NCBI GenBank assembly: GCA_022539475.1
Contig: VCMS01000138.1
Location: 1 to 64,000, forward strand
Origin: Gracilaria domingensis
Taxonomy: Eukaryota > Rhodophyta > Florideophyceae > Gracilariales > Gracilariaceae
DNA: 64,000 nt
Direction: 5' to 3'
Under the pieces are notes generated by a model, which saw only the letters and a list, made by a program, of their open reading frames with translations, did not search any database and had not been told where the DNA came from. The translations under genes and the position numbers were made by a program. Position 1 is the stretch's first letter. Each line of letters begins with the position of its first letter. Positions 33,558-44,040 of this stretch are shown piece after piece.

Positions 33558-34040
33558 ATGGTTCGTGTCTACTGGTCTCATTACCACCGGAACTCCCACC
33601 ATCTTCCTGACCACATGGTGGAAGGCGGCGTAAGGTACAACGGTGAACCATATTACATCTGTCGTGCTTTGGTCGAAGAAGAGCTCTGCATTGGAAAGTT
33701 CTACCCTCATCGAAGAATAGCAAAAGTACCGTACGGAGGGAAGGAATACACGTTTAGATCCTGTGATATACTGGTGTGTGACAAACCGCAGATGCTGCGA
33801 TGGGTGCAAATGGAAGGCGGCGAGACGCCGCTCGGTGCTATTGGTGGCGGTTGTACCAAGAATGGTACAATCTTGTTTGTCGGTCGTGCGCGAGAAGATC
33901 ATGAAACTATGCCAGGAAAGATATATCCAAAACACCATCGAATCTACGTTTGTGATGACGGGAAAGAAGTTTCACATTATCACTACGAAGCGCTTGCCAT
34001 AAGGCATATCATTCCTCGGCGACACCACCATCACCATTAG
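33558..34040 (+). CDS. DM9-repeat (DUF3421) protein
   Basis: A 160-residue protein starting at the ATG at 33558; the AAAA before it suits initiation, and the short open stretch upstream lacks homology. The two halves repeat the DM9 pattern: VRYNGEPYYICRALVEEELCIGKFYP, then a middle strand with WVQMEGGETPLGAIGGG, then NGTILFVGRAREDHETMPGKIYP and IYVCDDGKEV. The G-x-L-x-V-G-R-A and P-G-K-x-x-P elements are hallmarks. In animals, DM9 proteins bind mannose-type glycans and act in agglutination or immunity, so a lectin-like role is a fair inference. The protein has no signal peptide and ends in a run of five His after RR. Confidence 0.8.
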   Translation: MVRVYWSHYHRNSHHLPDHMVEGGVRYNGEPYYICRALVEEELCIGKFYPHRRIAKVPYGGKEYTFRSCDILVCDKPQMLRWVQMEGGETPLGAIGGGCTKNGTILFVGRAREDHETMPGKIYPKHHRIYVCDDGKEVSHYHYEALAIRHIIPRRHHHHH

Positions 34041-36116
34041 CACCACGAGCACCACGATTAGGATCACTGAGCGAGAGAAGTTAGATTTGTTTGATGCGCT
34101 TGTACTGCGCTGTACCAACTTGGTGTGTACGTTCGTAGTTGTTGAACTTGAAAGTTTTTAGCGTAAAGCTGTCAAGCATTATTTTGCAAAAATGCACGTG
34201 TATTACTCATTGGTTGCCGGAACGCTACCCGAACCGTAACTGTAACGGCATCACGTGCTTTCTGCGTCGTGCCACGTCGATGCATCTCAGCACATTTGCT
34301 GCTGACCAGATGAATTTTTGAATTCGATCTCAGTTGTTTTCGTTTTTGATGCGCTCCTTGGCTTCTCGATTGGCAGTGGAAGCACTATGGATCCGGTGCG
34401 CGTGCTATCGAGTTCATCCAGGGTGGTCTATTTTTTTCCGGCAGCTCCCCTAGAATGTTTCGTAACTTCAGATTGAAGTCCAACTCTGACAATAGACTTT
34501 CTACCGGAGCTCGTTCACAAGCGCTCACATGAGCCTCCCTTCCAACAAACTTGTTGATACGTCAACCAATATATGCTCTCTCTCCATTCCAACTTCTTCA
34601 TTTGTTAGTCTGTGCGATGTGTCTCGTTCGCAAATCTAGCCATCCGACCATATGTTCTTCATCCGTGAAACCCTTGTTTCGCTTCCAGATGCAACGCATC
34701 GGACTGTAGCATGCCTTCGAATTTTCATTTTTTCTTCTTTTACCACAACCTAGGATCCCACTCATGAAAAGGAGGCTGACTCAGGCAAACCTCAGTCACT
34801 CTTAAGTGCAGTGTGTCACAGTCGGACGAATTCTTAATTCATTGTACAAATCCATAAGCAAATTTACCGATACATCATCTACTGTTTTGAAATGGAGCAC
34901 CCGTTATGCAGCCGACAAGTTCTAGTTCTCGGCGAGAACTAATAAACTCTCTAGTGGTTTTACATTTTAGATTTGATCAGTGAAATTAACTCTTTTCGAA
35001 GGAAAAAACTGTTTGCAAGACCGCCTTCTTTAGGAACAAACGAACCTCCATAGAATAATGAAACATGAAAATGCAAGCAACCTAACTCATATCAAGTAGC
35101 AAGGCTTATTTGTAGCAGCACAGAATATCCTTCTAGACAAGGCTTTCAATAAATCAGATAACCTCATTGAAACCCGGATGTTTTCGACCAATACTGCATC
35201 TTGTTCAATGCCCGGGTGTCCTGCGTACAAATGGGACCATGATGGCTTGATGTATAAAATTTACATGTGGGAAAGGAATATAGGTTTGTCTGTCAAAATT
35301 TCCGTGGGTTTTCCGAGCATGATGAAGTCACGTAACCCCCCAGTGCTCATTAGCTGATCCACTCTGGTGGGCCTTTTACGTGACTATTCACTTGTTGTAC
35401 TTGCACCCTGTAGGTCTTGACCATGGGGTCCAAGTACTACAAATGAATGGGTCTGAATTTAAATTTGCCTGAGAGAGAGCTGGGCTTTCCGTTGAAAGAG
35501 CACCACTTTCAACAGAGACTCTTGAATCTGAGTTGTTTGTAACTCCCATTTCACAATAGAAACACAACTACCTTTGTCATTGACAAACTTTTGCGGGCGA
35601 GGGAGATTGAATTGTACGGTACGAGTGAGACGGCTTTCATTGTGCAGCCAGATTGCACGTACCGACATGATCCGGCGTGGACAGAATATTGTCCCGTTCG
35701 CTATTGGCACTATTACGGATGCATATTACCCTTTTCAACAACGACAACATTAAGTGCTTTGTTCGGGGTTCGTCAAACAGATTAATATCATCCTGAGATA
35801 AATATATAAGTCTTAGACCATGAATTACACTCAATATTGAGCTACTCCCATTAATTCATACAGAGAAGAGCCTGGCTGCCCCATCCACGAGTGTCTGAAT
35901 TCCATACAGTACGAACTATGGGTCTTTCTTCCTGTATCTACCCAAAAAGTGGACATAGAAGTAGCACATGAAATGAGAATTGCAATTCCAATGTTGTAAT
36001 CAAATCCATGGGGACACGAAGGGCTCCTTCTTCCATTATTTAAGCCCGAGACTCTGCTACCTCTCTACCAATTTCAAACTCAGTTCTGTGCCGCAAATTT
36101 CAGCTCTGCTTACCGG
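34041..36116. other. Intergenic stretch, no gene supported
   Basis: About 2 kb of AT-rich sequence with only short frames. The last 100 bases before 36117 should contain the promoter of the GTPase gene. No repeat or RNA gene was recognised. Confidence 0.4.
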
Positions 36117-37646
36117 ATGTTGTACACTTCACTGAAATCAATTGATATCGATCCACATCTCGTATTTCAAAGTATGTCGGAAGCTCTAAGCTGTTATGAC
36201 GTAGCGTATAATCGGACACTTGGTGAAAAAATTAATGCAATTGCAGAACTTGGCCTCGTTCTAGCTGAGGAATCAATAGCTTGTCCAGGACTAGAAGCAA
36301 TCGAACGTAAATACTTAGTGACCATGGGAGGGGTTGGTTGTGGTAAGTCTTCCGTTCTTGAGGACCTGGCCGGCATTCGGTTTCCTAGAGCCGAAAACAC
36401 ATGCACACGAACGCCGACAGTGGTTCATTTGCAGGTAGATCCAGACATCAATAAGAATACCATCGCAATATCGCGACAAGAGGATTTTCGAAATCCCAAA
36501 AGCTGCGAGGACATGGAAGAGTTGGAGAAAGAACTCAGAAAAATAGCTCTGGATGTAAAGCAAAGTGGAATTCCTGTCAAGGATGAGCCAGTTTACACTC
36601 GATACGTTCGCAGAACCGGTCCTACTATGACTCTGATCGATCTTCCTGGAATATCATATTTTGATCCTAATGGTTTTGATGTCCATGAAGCAACAACTTC
36701 GATGATCAGGAAATACGCAGCTCATGAAAACATGATCCTACTCATTGTTTTTCGTGCTACAGAGGAATTCGGGAGGAAAGCTTTTGCTCTCGCTAAAAAG
36801 TACGACGAAGATAGTATTCGCACAATTGGTGTCGCAACTAGGTGCGATACAGTTGAAACCGATTCAGCTACTTTCCTTCCGCAAATGAGAATGGAGGATC
36901 CAAACCCGAGACTCCTACATGGTTTTACAGCAATCCGGAACAGGCTACGAGGGGAAGAAAGTTTGAGAATAGAAGATTTTGAACAAGTTCTATCCACACA
37001 TGCTTTGCTACAGCAACTGGACTGCACCACAACAGGACTAAACGCTTTGGCAAAAAAAGTTGTCCACGTACAAAGCAATGTCGTCGATGAGTTCATAAGT
37101 AACACTACCGAGAGGGTAATATCCAAAGTTGGAAACATTGAAAAGGAACTGCCAACTTTGCGTTCCAAGATTCAGAACAAAGCAGATGAAGCAGCACTTG
37201 TCGAAGAAAAAATGAATACGACAATGCGTGATATTGAAACAATTAGGTCTAACATCCAGGAAGCGCAAGGTGAGCTGAAAGGTACTTCCGATCGCATTGA
37301 AATCATAGAGCGTGGGCTCAAAGTACTTAAAGACGACACGCATGAGAAGAAGATGACGTTGCCAACTGTTGCAAGCGAGATTGAGGAAGCAGATTCTAGT
37401 ATCACAGATTTGAAAGGCAGAATTGAGACCATTGGAAGCAATCTTGCAAATAATGCTAGCCGCATTGGGAATGCAGAGAGCCAACTTGAAGCCGTTGCTA
37501 ACAGAATTCGTGCTTTAAAACGAGATATTCTTGGAATTAGGTCTGACAGAGATATAGCGTGGAAACCGAAATTGACAAGCCTACTATCAAAAGCCGCAAA
37601 GATTGGGACGCCAATGCCGATGGGGAGCCGCTTTCAAAATAAATAA
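36117..37646 (+). CDS. Dynamin-like large GTPase (stops at an in-frame TAA)
   Basis: GTPase of the dynamin superfamily, which remodels or divides membranes. The first ATG is at 36117, and a second at 36174 fits the usual family start better. Motifs: G1 GGVGCGKS (residues 71-78); G2 within the NTCTRTPTVVHL segment; G3 DLPG (near 175); G4 TRCD (near 242), matching the dynamin form T[KR]xD. The middle region becomes helical, with a long coiled coil from about residue 330. Translation stops at TAA 37644-37646, but the same frame resumes straight after with 161 more codons of perfect coiled coil (next entry). No PH domain or GED is evident. It may be a pseudogene with one nonsense change, or a gene with readthrough. 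Confidence 0.8.
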   Translation: MLYTSLKSIDIDPHLVFQSMSEALSCYDVAYNRTLGEKINAIAELGLVLAEESIACPGLEAIERKYLVTMGGVGCGKSSVLEDLAGIRFPRAENTCTRTPTVVHLQVDPDINKNTIAISRQEDFRNPKSCEDMEELEKELRKIALDVKQSGIPVKDEPVYTRYVRRTGPTMTLIDLPGISYFDPNGFDVHEATTSMIRKYAAHENMILLIVFRATEEFGRKAFALAKKYDEDSIRTIGVATRCDTVETDSATFLPQMRMEDPNPRLLHGFTAIRNRLRGEESLRIEDFEQVLSTHALLQQLDCTTTGLNALAKKVVHVQSNVVDEFISNTTERVISKVGNIEKELPTLRSKIQNKADEAALVEEKMNTTMRDIETIRSNIQEAQGELKGTSDRIEIIERGLKVLKDDTHEKKMTLPTVASEIEEADSSITDLKGRIETIGSNLANNASRIGNAESQLEAVANRIRALKRDILGIRSDRDIAWKPKLTSLLSKAAKIGTPMPMGSRFQNK

Positions 37647-38132
37647 CAAAAGCTGGACGAAATGGAGGAACAAATTAGACAATTTGAAGCGAATCTGGAA
37701 GAAGAGTTTAAGAGGCACGAAGAGCTTTCTCAAGAAATGATTAGGAAAAGAAATGCTCAAAATGAGCTGGAAACAGATTTGAAAGAGCTTGAAGCGGAAC
37801 TACAAAAAGAGGCTGAAAAGCTTGAGAAGGGGAAAAAGGCCAAAGCAGAACTAGAGGAGGCCATTTTAAAAACCAACGAAAAGCACGAGAAAGAGGTCAC
37901 CGAAGTACAGGAAGAACGTGAAGCGAAAGACTATCGCCGAAGGTCGCTGAATTCTTTGAAGGAGTCCGAAGAGGAATTAAAAAAATTGATGAAAGAACGC
38001 GAAGAAGAAGTAGAAGCGCTGCGCAAAGAAATCGAAGAGATGCGTCAACAAGAGTTGATGCTGGAAGAGAAACACATCCAATTTACCGAAGTGTTAGAGC
38101 GCCTGCAGAAACTTACCGGCCTGGATGAATAG
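37647..38132 (+). pseudogene. Coiled-coil continuation of the dynamin-like gene after an in-frame stop
   Basis: After TAA at 37644-37646 the reading frame stays the same and open for 161 codons to TAG at 38130-38132. The whole stretch is a Glu/Lys-rich heptad coiled coil (for example LEEEFKRHEELSQEM, KLEKGKKAKAELEEA) that extends the coil of the upstream GTPase. A separate small gene starting at the ATG at 37662 is possible. I tried the intron whose donor is at 37541 and found it would break the frame. Confidence 0.6.
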
Positions 38133-40178
38133 AAATCGCACCGATTTTTCTTGAGCAGAACTTGTGGATGATACGGGCCTTTTTGCACAAGAAGCAGAAG
38201 CAATGGCTAATTTTCTTTGGTTTGGGTAAGCGGGCATGAGGGTCTCACCGAAGAGAGATTCAGGAGAGCTGAGCTTCATCGCCGGGCGCATTTGTATCAT
38301 AGTGCAGTGCAGCACCATAGTTTGTAGAAATATTAGTTGTTTAGACGAATAAAGTAAGGGCTTCCACGCTATAGTACAAAATGGTTCAACTTATGATGAT
38401 GGATGATTGGTGTTTGAAGGCACAAACTATCTAGATAATTGTATCTCAGCGTTAGCAATACTTGCAGTACCGCATTTTGCTGTGGTGGTGTCTTGAAGAG
38501 ACTGAAGACGATAAATTGTAAACTAGCCACCTGGCTGTTGGCGACTTTTTGGGCTCCTACACTGTAAGGATCAAGCGAGCGAGAAAAGAACGTTCCATTA
38601 ATAGAGTATATAGCAAGCCTGATATAAGGACGACAGGGATGTTCTTTGTTAAGAAATTCTAACGGCGTATTCGGCGTATTCGTCTACTGTGCACTCCATA
38701 CTGATCAGTATGGGGCAAAGATTTCGATGCTCGAGAGGCGTTGAAGCACTAATACAACCCTAAAGCTAAGGAGCGCGTGTATTCGAATAAACATTGGATA
38801 ACCCCCCCGAAAAAGATATGTTTGTGGAAGCAAAATTTGCATACAAGACCATCCAGCGCATTTTTTCCTGGGTTCCTTTGTTGCGGCAAGCAATACAAAG
38901 TTACGGCGAATTTCTATGCAAGTGGATGGATGCTATGTTTGCTTTCTGTATTTCTCTATATATAATCTCTATCAGAATGTTAGTCCTTTATTTAGCTGTG
39001 GAGCGGCCCGTAGTACCGTTCCATGGGTTGAAGAGACTGTGCAGAAACCAAAGCTCGGATCGGGTTCACATGCACGACAGACTCATCAATCAGAAGACAA
39101 GAGCTGGTCCCAGAAGGGTTAGACAGGTTATATCGACCTGCACTCTTCTGGTGAATTGCAGAGTTAAAGACTTCCAGAATTTCGTAGAACACGGTAAAGG
39201 ATTTACAGTATACAAGGGTAATTGGCGCTGAGTCTGCGTCGCAGACCCAAACGGCCCAAATACGGGGCCGCCGTCGATCCGTTCATCGATGTCGCTCGCC
39301 GTCGACTATCGAAGTTTTCTTCTTGCCACCTTGACCACGATCCTCGGTCGGCTCTTCTCTACACCAGCTGGCCCAAATCCCTGTTACGGTTTGTGTCGGA
39401 CCCGGAAAACATCGTCGTGCTTTGGCTGCAAGGTGCTACGCGGAGATGCCCCTCCCCCCGTGGCTTGGCGATAAAGCTCGTCCCACTGGACTGAGTCCAC
39501 CTTGCTTACCAGAGAGCTTTGCTCCAGGACGATTAATACTGTATGTTAAACCGTATAAACATTACGAAGGTGGGGTAGAAAAGCTTTTGACGCAAGCGCT
39601 GAAAGACGGCGGCAACAAGGTTCCATTGGCGCTACTAGCGCCCCTGACAGCAACTTCGTGCCCTACAGGTTCACGTATAAATTATAGTTAGCCCTGCAAG
39701 CTTCGGAAGAAGCCAAACGACTCATCTGGCTTCGTACTCGCTTTCGCGTGCGACGGTACCCAAGCTGTCAGCAACACGATACGCGCCCCCCATCCCAGTC
39801 GTCTAGCATCGTTGCCATGACAAATTCACTCACCACTTCGTTAACCAATCAGCCTTATCAATTGCCTTCTCATTGAGTATGATGTGCTCACCGTCCGGCA
39901 TGTTTCATCCCGCTGTAACTTTGCTCGCAACGACGTCTGTCATTTTGCTCACGCCCATGTCAGTCTGGGACTCCACCCACTAATCATCAGATGGCCACGC
40001 TACCGTCTTCCACGCCTCATTGCTGCCACTTTCACATGGCACGCGGGATGTCTATCAATTCAATTCAAACGCCGACTGGTGAGACGTCGTCAATCCTCTT
40101 CAAAAGCCGATCCTCCACTCTGACGACGCACCGTGCAGTTCGTCGTGAGTCAGAGCTCATCGTCTTGCGCCTCACACC
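38133..40178. other. Intergenic stretch, no gene supported
   Basis: About 2 kb. Short frames at 38794-39231 and 39222-39494 overlap out of phase and show no family features. A G+C-richer part (39200-39500) could be an old gene remnant. The last 250 bases should contain the promoter of the secreted cysteine-rich gene. Confidence 0.4.
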
Positions 40179-41201
40179 ATGAAGTCGACCATCTTCTCTG
40201 CAATCCTTGCAGCCTCTCTTGCCTCCCTCTGTTTGGCAATCAGAGTGCCAACCCCCCCGTTCCCAATAACATGTGCCATCATTCGTTGCGCCGACGGCAA
40301 GACATGTATGGAATCTCCTACCGGTCCAAAATGTGTGTCACCTCCGACCAATCCACTTCCGCCGCCTGCGCCAACGTCGTGCGCCACCGTGCGCTGCGCC
40401 GCTGGAAAAGTTTGTGTGGAGACTTATGAGGGCGCTCAATGCGTCCCATCAGGTGGTGCATCACCCCCTGCTCCGGATCCCGAACCTGTTCCCCCAGCTA
40501 ACTGCTCTGAGCTCGAGTGCGGTTCTGGTGAGTTCTGTATTGAGACGCCTGGCGGTCCCGAATGTACGCCCGATACGGGCTGTGCCGCTGTTACATGCGT
40601 GGTTGGCAGTGAGTGCGTTGTTACGCCGACAGGTCCGGAGTGCCGACCGACCGACTCTTCGTCTATGCCACCGCCACCGAATCCGGATACTTGCGCTTGC
40701 TTCCAGATTTTCGACCCTGTTTGCTGCCGGTTCGAAAACGGGGAGCAGAGAGTTGTGGGTAACGATTGTGAGTGTTCTGGATGTGGTTCAGGGACTGTTG
40801 TGTCAAGGGGTGGATGTCCGCCAGCCTCGTGTGCCGCTCTTGACTGTTCGCCTGGCTTCAGCTGCGTCATCAAAGATGCTGTTGCTCAGTGCATTGAAGA
40901 CGAAGTTCCGTCTTGCAATTGCCCTCTGAATTTCGATCCGGTATGTTGTCAGACACCATCTGGGTTTGAGACGAGGAGCAACTCTTGCTTTTGTAACTGC
41001 GAGCCTTCCAGCAGAGTCCTCACGCGCGGAGAATGCCCTATAGTTCCTCCGACCGGCTCTGGTAATTGTTTGTGCTTCGACTTGTACGCTCCAGTGTGTT
41101 GCAGGAGTGCACAAGGTAATGTCTTCGAGGCTTCCAATTCCTGTCGGTGTGAGTGCAACGGAGGGACTGTCGTTCAATCTGGCTGTGGCATCCATGCATG
41201 A
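40179..41201 (+). CDS. Secreted cysteine-rich repeat protein
   Basis: A 340-residue protein with a clear signal peptide (MKSTIFSAILAASLASLCLA). The mature part is built of two kinds of Cys-rich module linked by Pro-rich spacers. The first is a short unit, C-A-x-x-x-C-x-x-G-x-x-C-x-x-x-x-x-G-x-x-C, repeated at least five times (for example CATVRCAAGKVCVETYEGAQC, then ELECGSGEFCIETPGGPEC), similar to the Cys-rich modules of follistatin-like and certain adhesive proteins. The second is a unit with C-x-C-F-x-x-x-x-x-P-V-C-C (CACFQIFDPVCC, CNCPLNFDPVCC, CLCFDLYAPVCC), present three times, reminiscent of atypical Kazal-type modules. Likely an extracellular matrix, adhesive or inhibitor protein; target unknown. 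No membrane anchor at the C-terminus. Confidence 0.7.
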   Translation: MKSTIFSAILAASLASLCLAIRVPTPPFPITCAIIRCADGKTCMESPTGPKCVSPPTNPLPPPAPTSCATVRCAAGKVCVETYEGAQCVPSGGASPPAPDPEPVPPANCSELECGSGEFCIETPGGPECTPDTGCAAVTCVVGSECVVTPTGPECRPTDSSSMPPPPNPDTCACFQIFDPVCCRFENGEQRVVGNDCECSGCGSGTVVSRGGCPPASCAALDCSPGFSCVIKDAVAQCIEDEVPSCNCPLNFDPVCCQTPSGFETRSNSCFCNCEPSSRVLTRGECPIVPPTGSGNCLCFDLYAPVCCRSAQGNVFEASNSCRCECNGGTVVQSGCGIHA

Positions 41202-41902
41202 CATTAGGATCATCGTTGTGTCTATTTAGCTCCGGACTTCGAAGTGCTGAATGCGATGCAGTTCATCTCAGGAACTGTTCATTTCAGGAACAAGGACAGT
41301 TTTTAATCTCGCTCTCTCAGTTTGTGAATATTGAACAATGTCGGCAACTTCGGGGTGTTGTGAGATTTCTTTGATGCATAACGAAGTACCCCAATACAAT
41401 CAAGCTTTCCTTATCGTACATGACCAGAATCCTCTATATGATAAACGCAATCACGAAGCAGTATTAAAGTGCATATGACTTCAGCTTGCTCCGAGGATGA
41501 ACGTCGCATTCGCATGTGCGGCTTTTTGTCCGTGTAATTCTTCGTGTGTGACATACTGCTTGTACGTGCAGTTGCTCGTGTACTCGTTAGTTCTTTGCGT
41601 GTAGCTACGGTAGATCGCACTCCATCAGCTCGAGCCTGACCGATCAACTCGGCTTCGATGTATCAAGGCACCAGGCAAGGCTATCGGGGTCTTGTCGCCG
41701 AGCGCGGCGTTTTTGCTGTATCTAATTATATTATCTACTCTGCCTCTCTATATCCCCACACTGATTCCCTGATTTCTCGTCTTTCAAGAGGCGCAACGGA
41801 TTTGCCTCCGAGCCTTAGGATAGCCTTAGCGCGGGGGTCGGCTTGTCTCAAGGGAACAGTCACTCTCTATTGTGCTCACTTTCACAGTTTTTGGGCAACA
41901 GA
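41202..41902. other. Intergenic stretch
   Basis: No gene supported between the secreted protein and the hAT-like element. Confidence 0.4.
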
Positions 41903-42655
41903 CAGGGGTAGGACGCAATCGATTGCTTGGGCAATCGATTGCGATTGCACCCTGCAATCTCCGATTGCAAAAGGATAGCGTATTGCAATCTAGATTGCAA
42001 ATAACTCTTGCAATCCCAATCGCGATTGCAAAGATTCCTGCAATCGCGATTGAAAGAGTTCTAGTAATCTCAATTCATTTTTGATTGCGATTGGAGTAAA
42101 CTTGTTAGAAGAACTTGAATTGTTGCAGCTTTGATCTTTTTGCACGTGAACTCTCGCTTCTGGGACATGTATACTGTCCGTGATGCTCTGCATGCTATTC
42201 CTATTAATTCTTCAAGTATGTTTGGTTTGCTGTTAGGAACTGCAGAGGACTTTGACATATCTTGAGTAAACATTGTGTTGTTTTGATTGTGGTTTTTGCT
42301 ACAAATCTATTCGTTTTGTTTCTAAGTGCAGCACTTCGCAGTTGTAGAAAAGATCGGATATAGTTGTGCAGTTCGTGATTGCACTCTTGATTGCAAATGA
42401 GTGTGAAATTGCAATCGGGATTGCAAATGACTACGCAATCGCAATCGCGATTGCAAAGCAAATGCATAGTGCAATCTCGATTGCAATGCAAATACATATT
42501 ACAATCCCGATTGCAAAGCAGATACATATTGCAATCCCGATTGCAAAGCAAATGCATATTGCAATCCCGATTGCAGCTTTTCTTAGAGGCTCGATTGATT
42601 GCCGGATTGATTGCAATTGATGCAATCGATAGCAATCAGATTGGGGCTACCCCTG
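41903..42655. mobile_element. hAT-like non-autonomous transposon with internal palindrome arrays, 753 bp
   Basis: Termini CAGGGGTAG and its inverse CTACCCCTG. Both flanks carry the perfect 8-bp target duplication GCAACAGA (41895-41902 and 42656-42663). Both ends are filled with copies of TGCAATC and GATTGCA in inverted pairs, forming TGCAATC-NN-GATTGCA palindromes (for example GCAATCGCGATTGC). The middle (about 42110-42350) is free of them. No transposase frame. Confidence 0.88.
42360..42580. repeat. Tandem array of TGCAATC-NN-GATTGCA palindromes
   Basis: A near-regular array of about seven units with a period near 31 bases. Each unit is an inverted pair TTGCAATCCC/GATTGCAA joined by an AAATACATA-like spacer. 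This is the right subterminal region of the 753-bp hAT-like element; a shorter, less regular array (41915-42100) fills the left end. Likely transposase-binding sites. It is not a CRISPR array, because the spacers are similar to each other. Confidence 0.85.
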
Positions 42656-43069
42656 GCAACAGAGTACAGTACATACTCTTTATGCACTACATAGCCAAGC
42701 CGAAGGCTAACGCTAATGCAGACCTCTTAAAATAAGTTGCTCTTCTCAGTGTGGGACCTAGCTAGAGAAGCAGAGGGTGTTTTGTCGCATGTATTTGTAG
42801 GGTGCACACCATCTCTTCGTCTTCTTAGATCTCCAGACCGTGACCCGTCATCATCTGATGAGAACAACGACGTTATGGTGTTCGGCACAGGAAAGACAGA
42901 GCCCTTAAGTATGAGACGTATTCCCTAATAGAACGCGTTAGATGGGCAAGCGAGACCCGGAAAAGGTTCTTCGGCGAATGGGGTGAGCGATGTCCGTTTC
43001 CTGCGGACGTCCTTGCTAGATCGCATTCACCTCTCGTATAGGAAGACGAAGTCGTGGAAGATCAGCCAG

Positions 43070-43385
43070 AGAACTTGAGAAAGAGGTAGGTCCTAAGCGT
43101 TTTATCCGCGCTGACCATCTTAGTAATATCCTTCGCAATTGGAGTTGGGTCACACCATCCAGAAACATTGGGGAATACGCCATGTTTTTGGCAGAAAACA
43201 GCCACCGTTTCGCTTCAGATTTGGCTGTACGTGAATTGCCCTTCTTGGGGCGCGTGCAATTGCTATTGACTTGCATGACCTCTCGGCGTTGCAGCAATCT
43301 TGATATCCCGTCTTGCAACGCCATGGTGATTGTTGTCGGCGGATTAGGTAGCAACTATTTGCAATCCAAAGCCTACCGACAATAA
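43070..43385 (+). pseudogene. Unassigned ORF remnant
   Basis: An open stretch of about 95 codons ending at 43385, without a start codon near its beginning, plus a further out-of-frame open piece upstream (about 42925-43040, ERVRWASETRKRFFGEWG). Composition looks like real protein, but I recognise no family. Probably a broken gene or transposon remnant. Confidence 0.3.
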
Positions 43386-43581
43386 CGATCTTGATCACAA
43401 CAACAAGCTGTGGTGTGCATTTGGAGGGCTTGGTAGGAACCGGCGTGGTTGCCTCTTACTGTGTTGCAACTTACGCCTGCTCAAGTATTGTCTTCCCTGT
43501 TCGATTTGTGATGTAGAGAGTCTCTGCAAGAGATAGAGTTCGAGAACGGCCGTTTGGTGTGGAAGGCTACCATCTCATTTG

Positions 43582-43765
43582 CAGGGCCGTATTTGTGACT
43601 ATCAAAATTGTAAATTGAGTAGTCACTAGTCAACAAAAATGACAAATCGACTAGTCACAACGCTCTAAAAATAAGGAAAAAATAGCATAAGGACTCGTCG
43701 TTCTGCGAAAGTAGTCAGTCAAACTCTATTATTTGGAAAAATAGTCAGTCACAAATACGGGCCTG
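43582..43765. mobile_element. hAT-like miniature element, 184 bp
   Basis: Termini CAGGGCCGTATTTGTGACT and the inverse of CAGGCCCGTATTTGTGACT. Perfect 8-bp target duplication CTCATTTG (43574-43581 and 43766-43773). Subterminal TAGTCA repeats on both sides, same family as the element at 20021. Confidence 0.9.
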
Positions 43766-44040
43766 CTCATTTGTCACCTGTCTGGATGGAACAGACAAGC
43801 CTTCGGTTTTGTGTCCTTGTCGAATACATGGAAGAGATCTTCCATGTAGGGTTTTAGGCCCGTTCTACACCAACGAAACCACCTAGTATTTTGTCCGAAA
43901 ACAACCGTATCCTGTCCATTTCCCATTTCATAGGACAAAAAATGTTTTGTCCAATATCCCCACGATCTTGGGGTCGCTGTCGTAGCGACCCCAACTTGCT
44001 ACAACCGCGAGACAGTTCCCCTAGATATTTGGCAGAGAGA

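Noticed and set aside
35459-35785. Short frames on both strands between the DM9 and GTPase genes
   Set aside because: Short, overlapping on both strands, and no family features or conserved start context.
37541-37652. Intron removing the in-frame stop of the dynamin-like gene
   Set aside because: Length 112 is not a multiple of three, so the coiled-coil frame would be lost, and the donor context is poor.
42360-42580. Possible CRISPR array
   Set aside because: The repeats are inverted pairs with similar spacers inside a transposon with TIRs and 8-bp duplications, in a eukaryotic genome.
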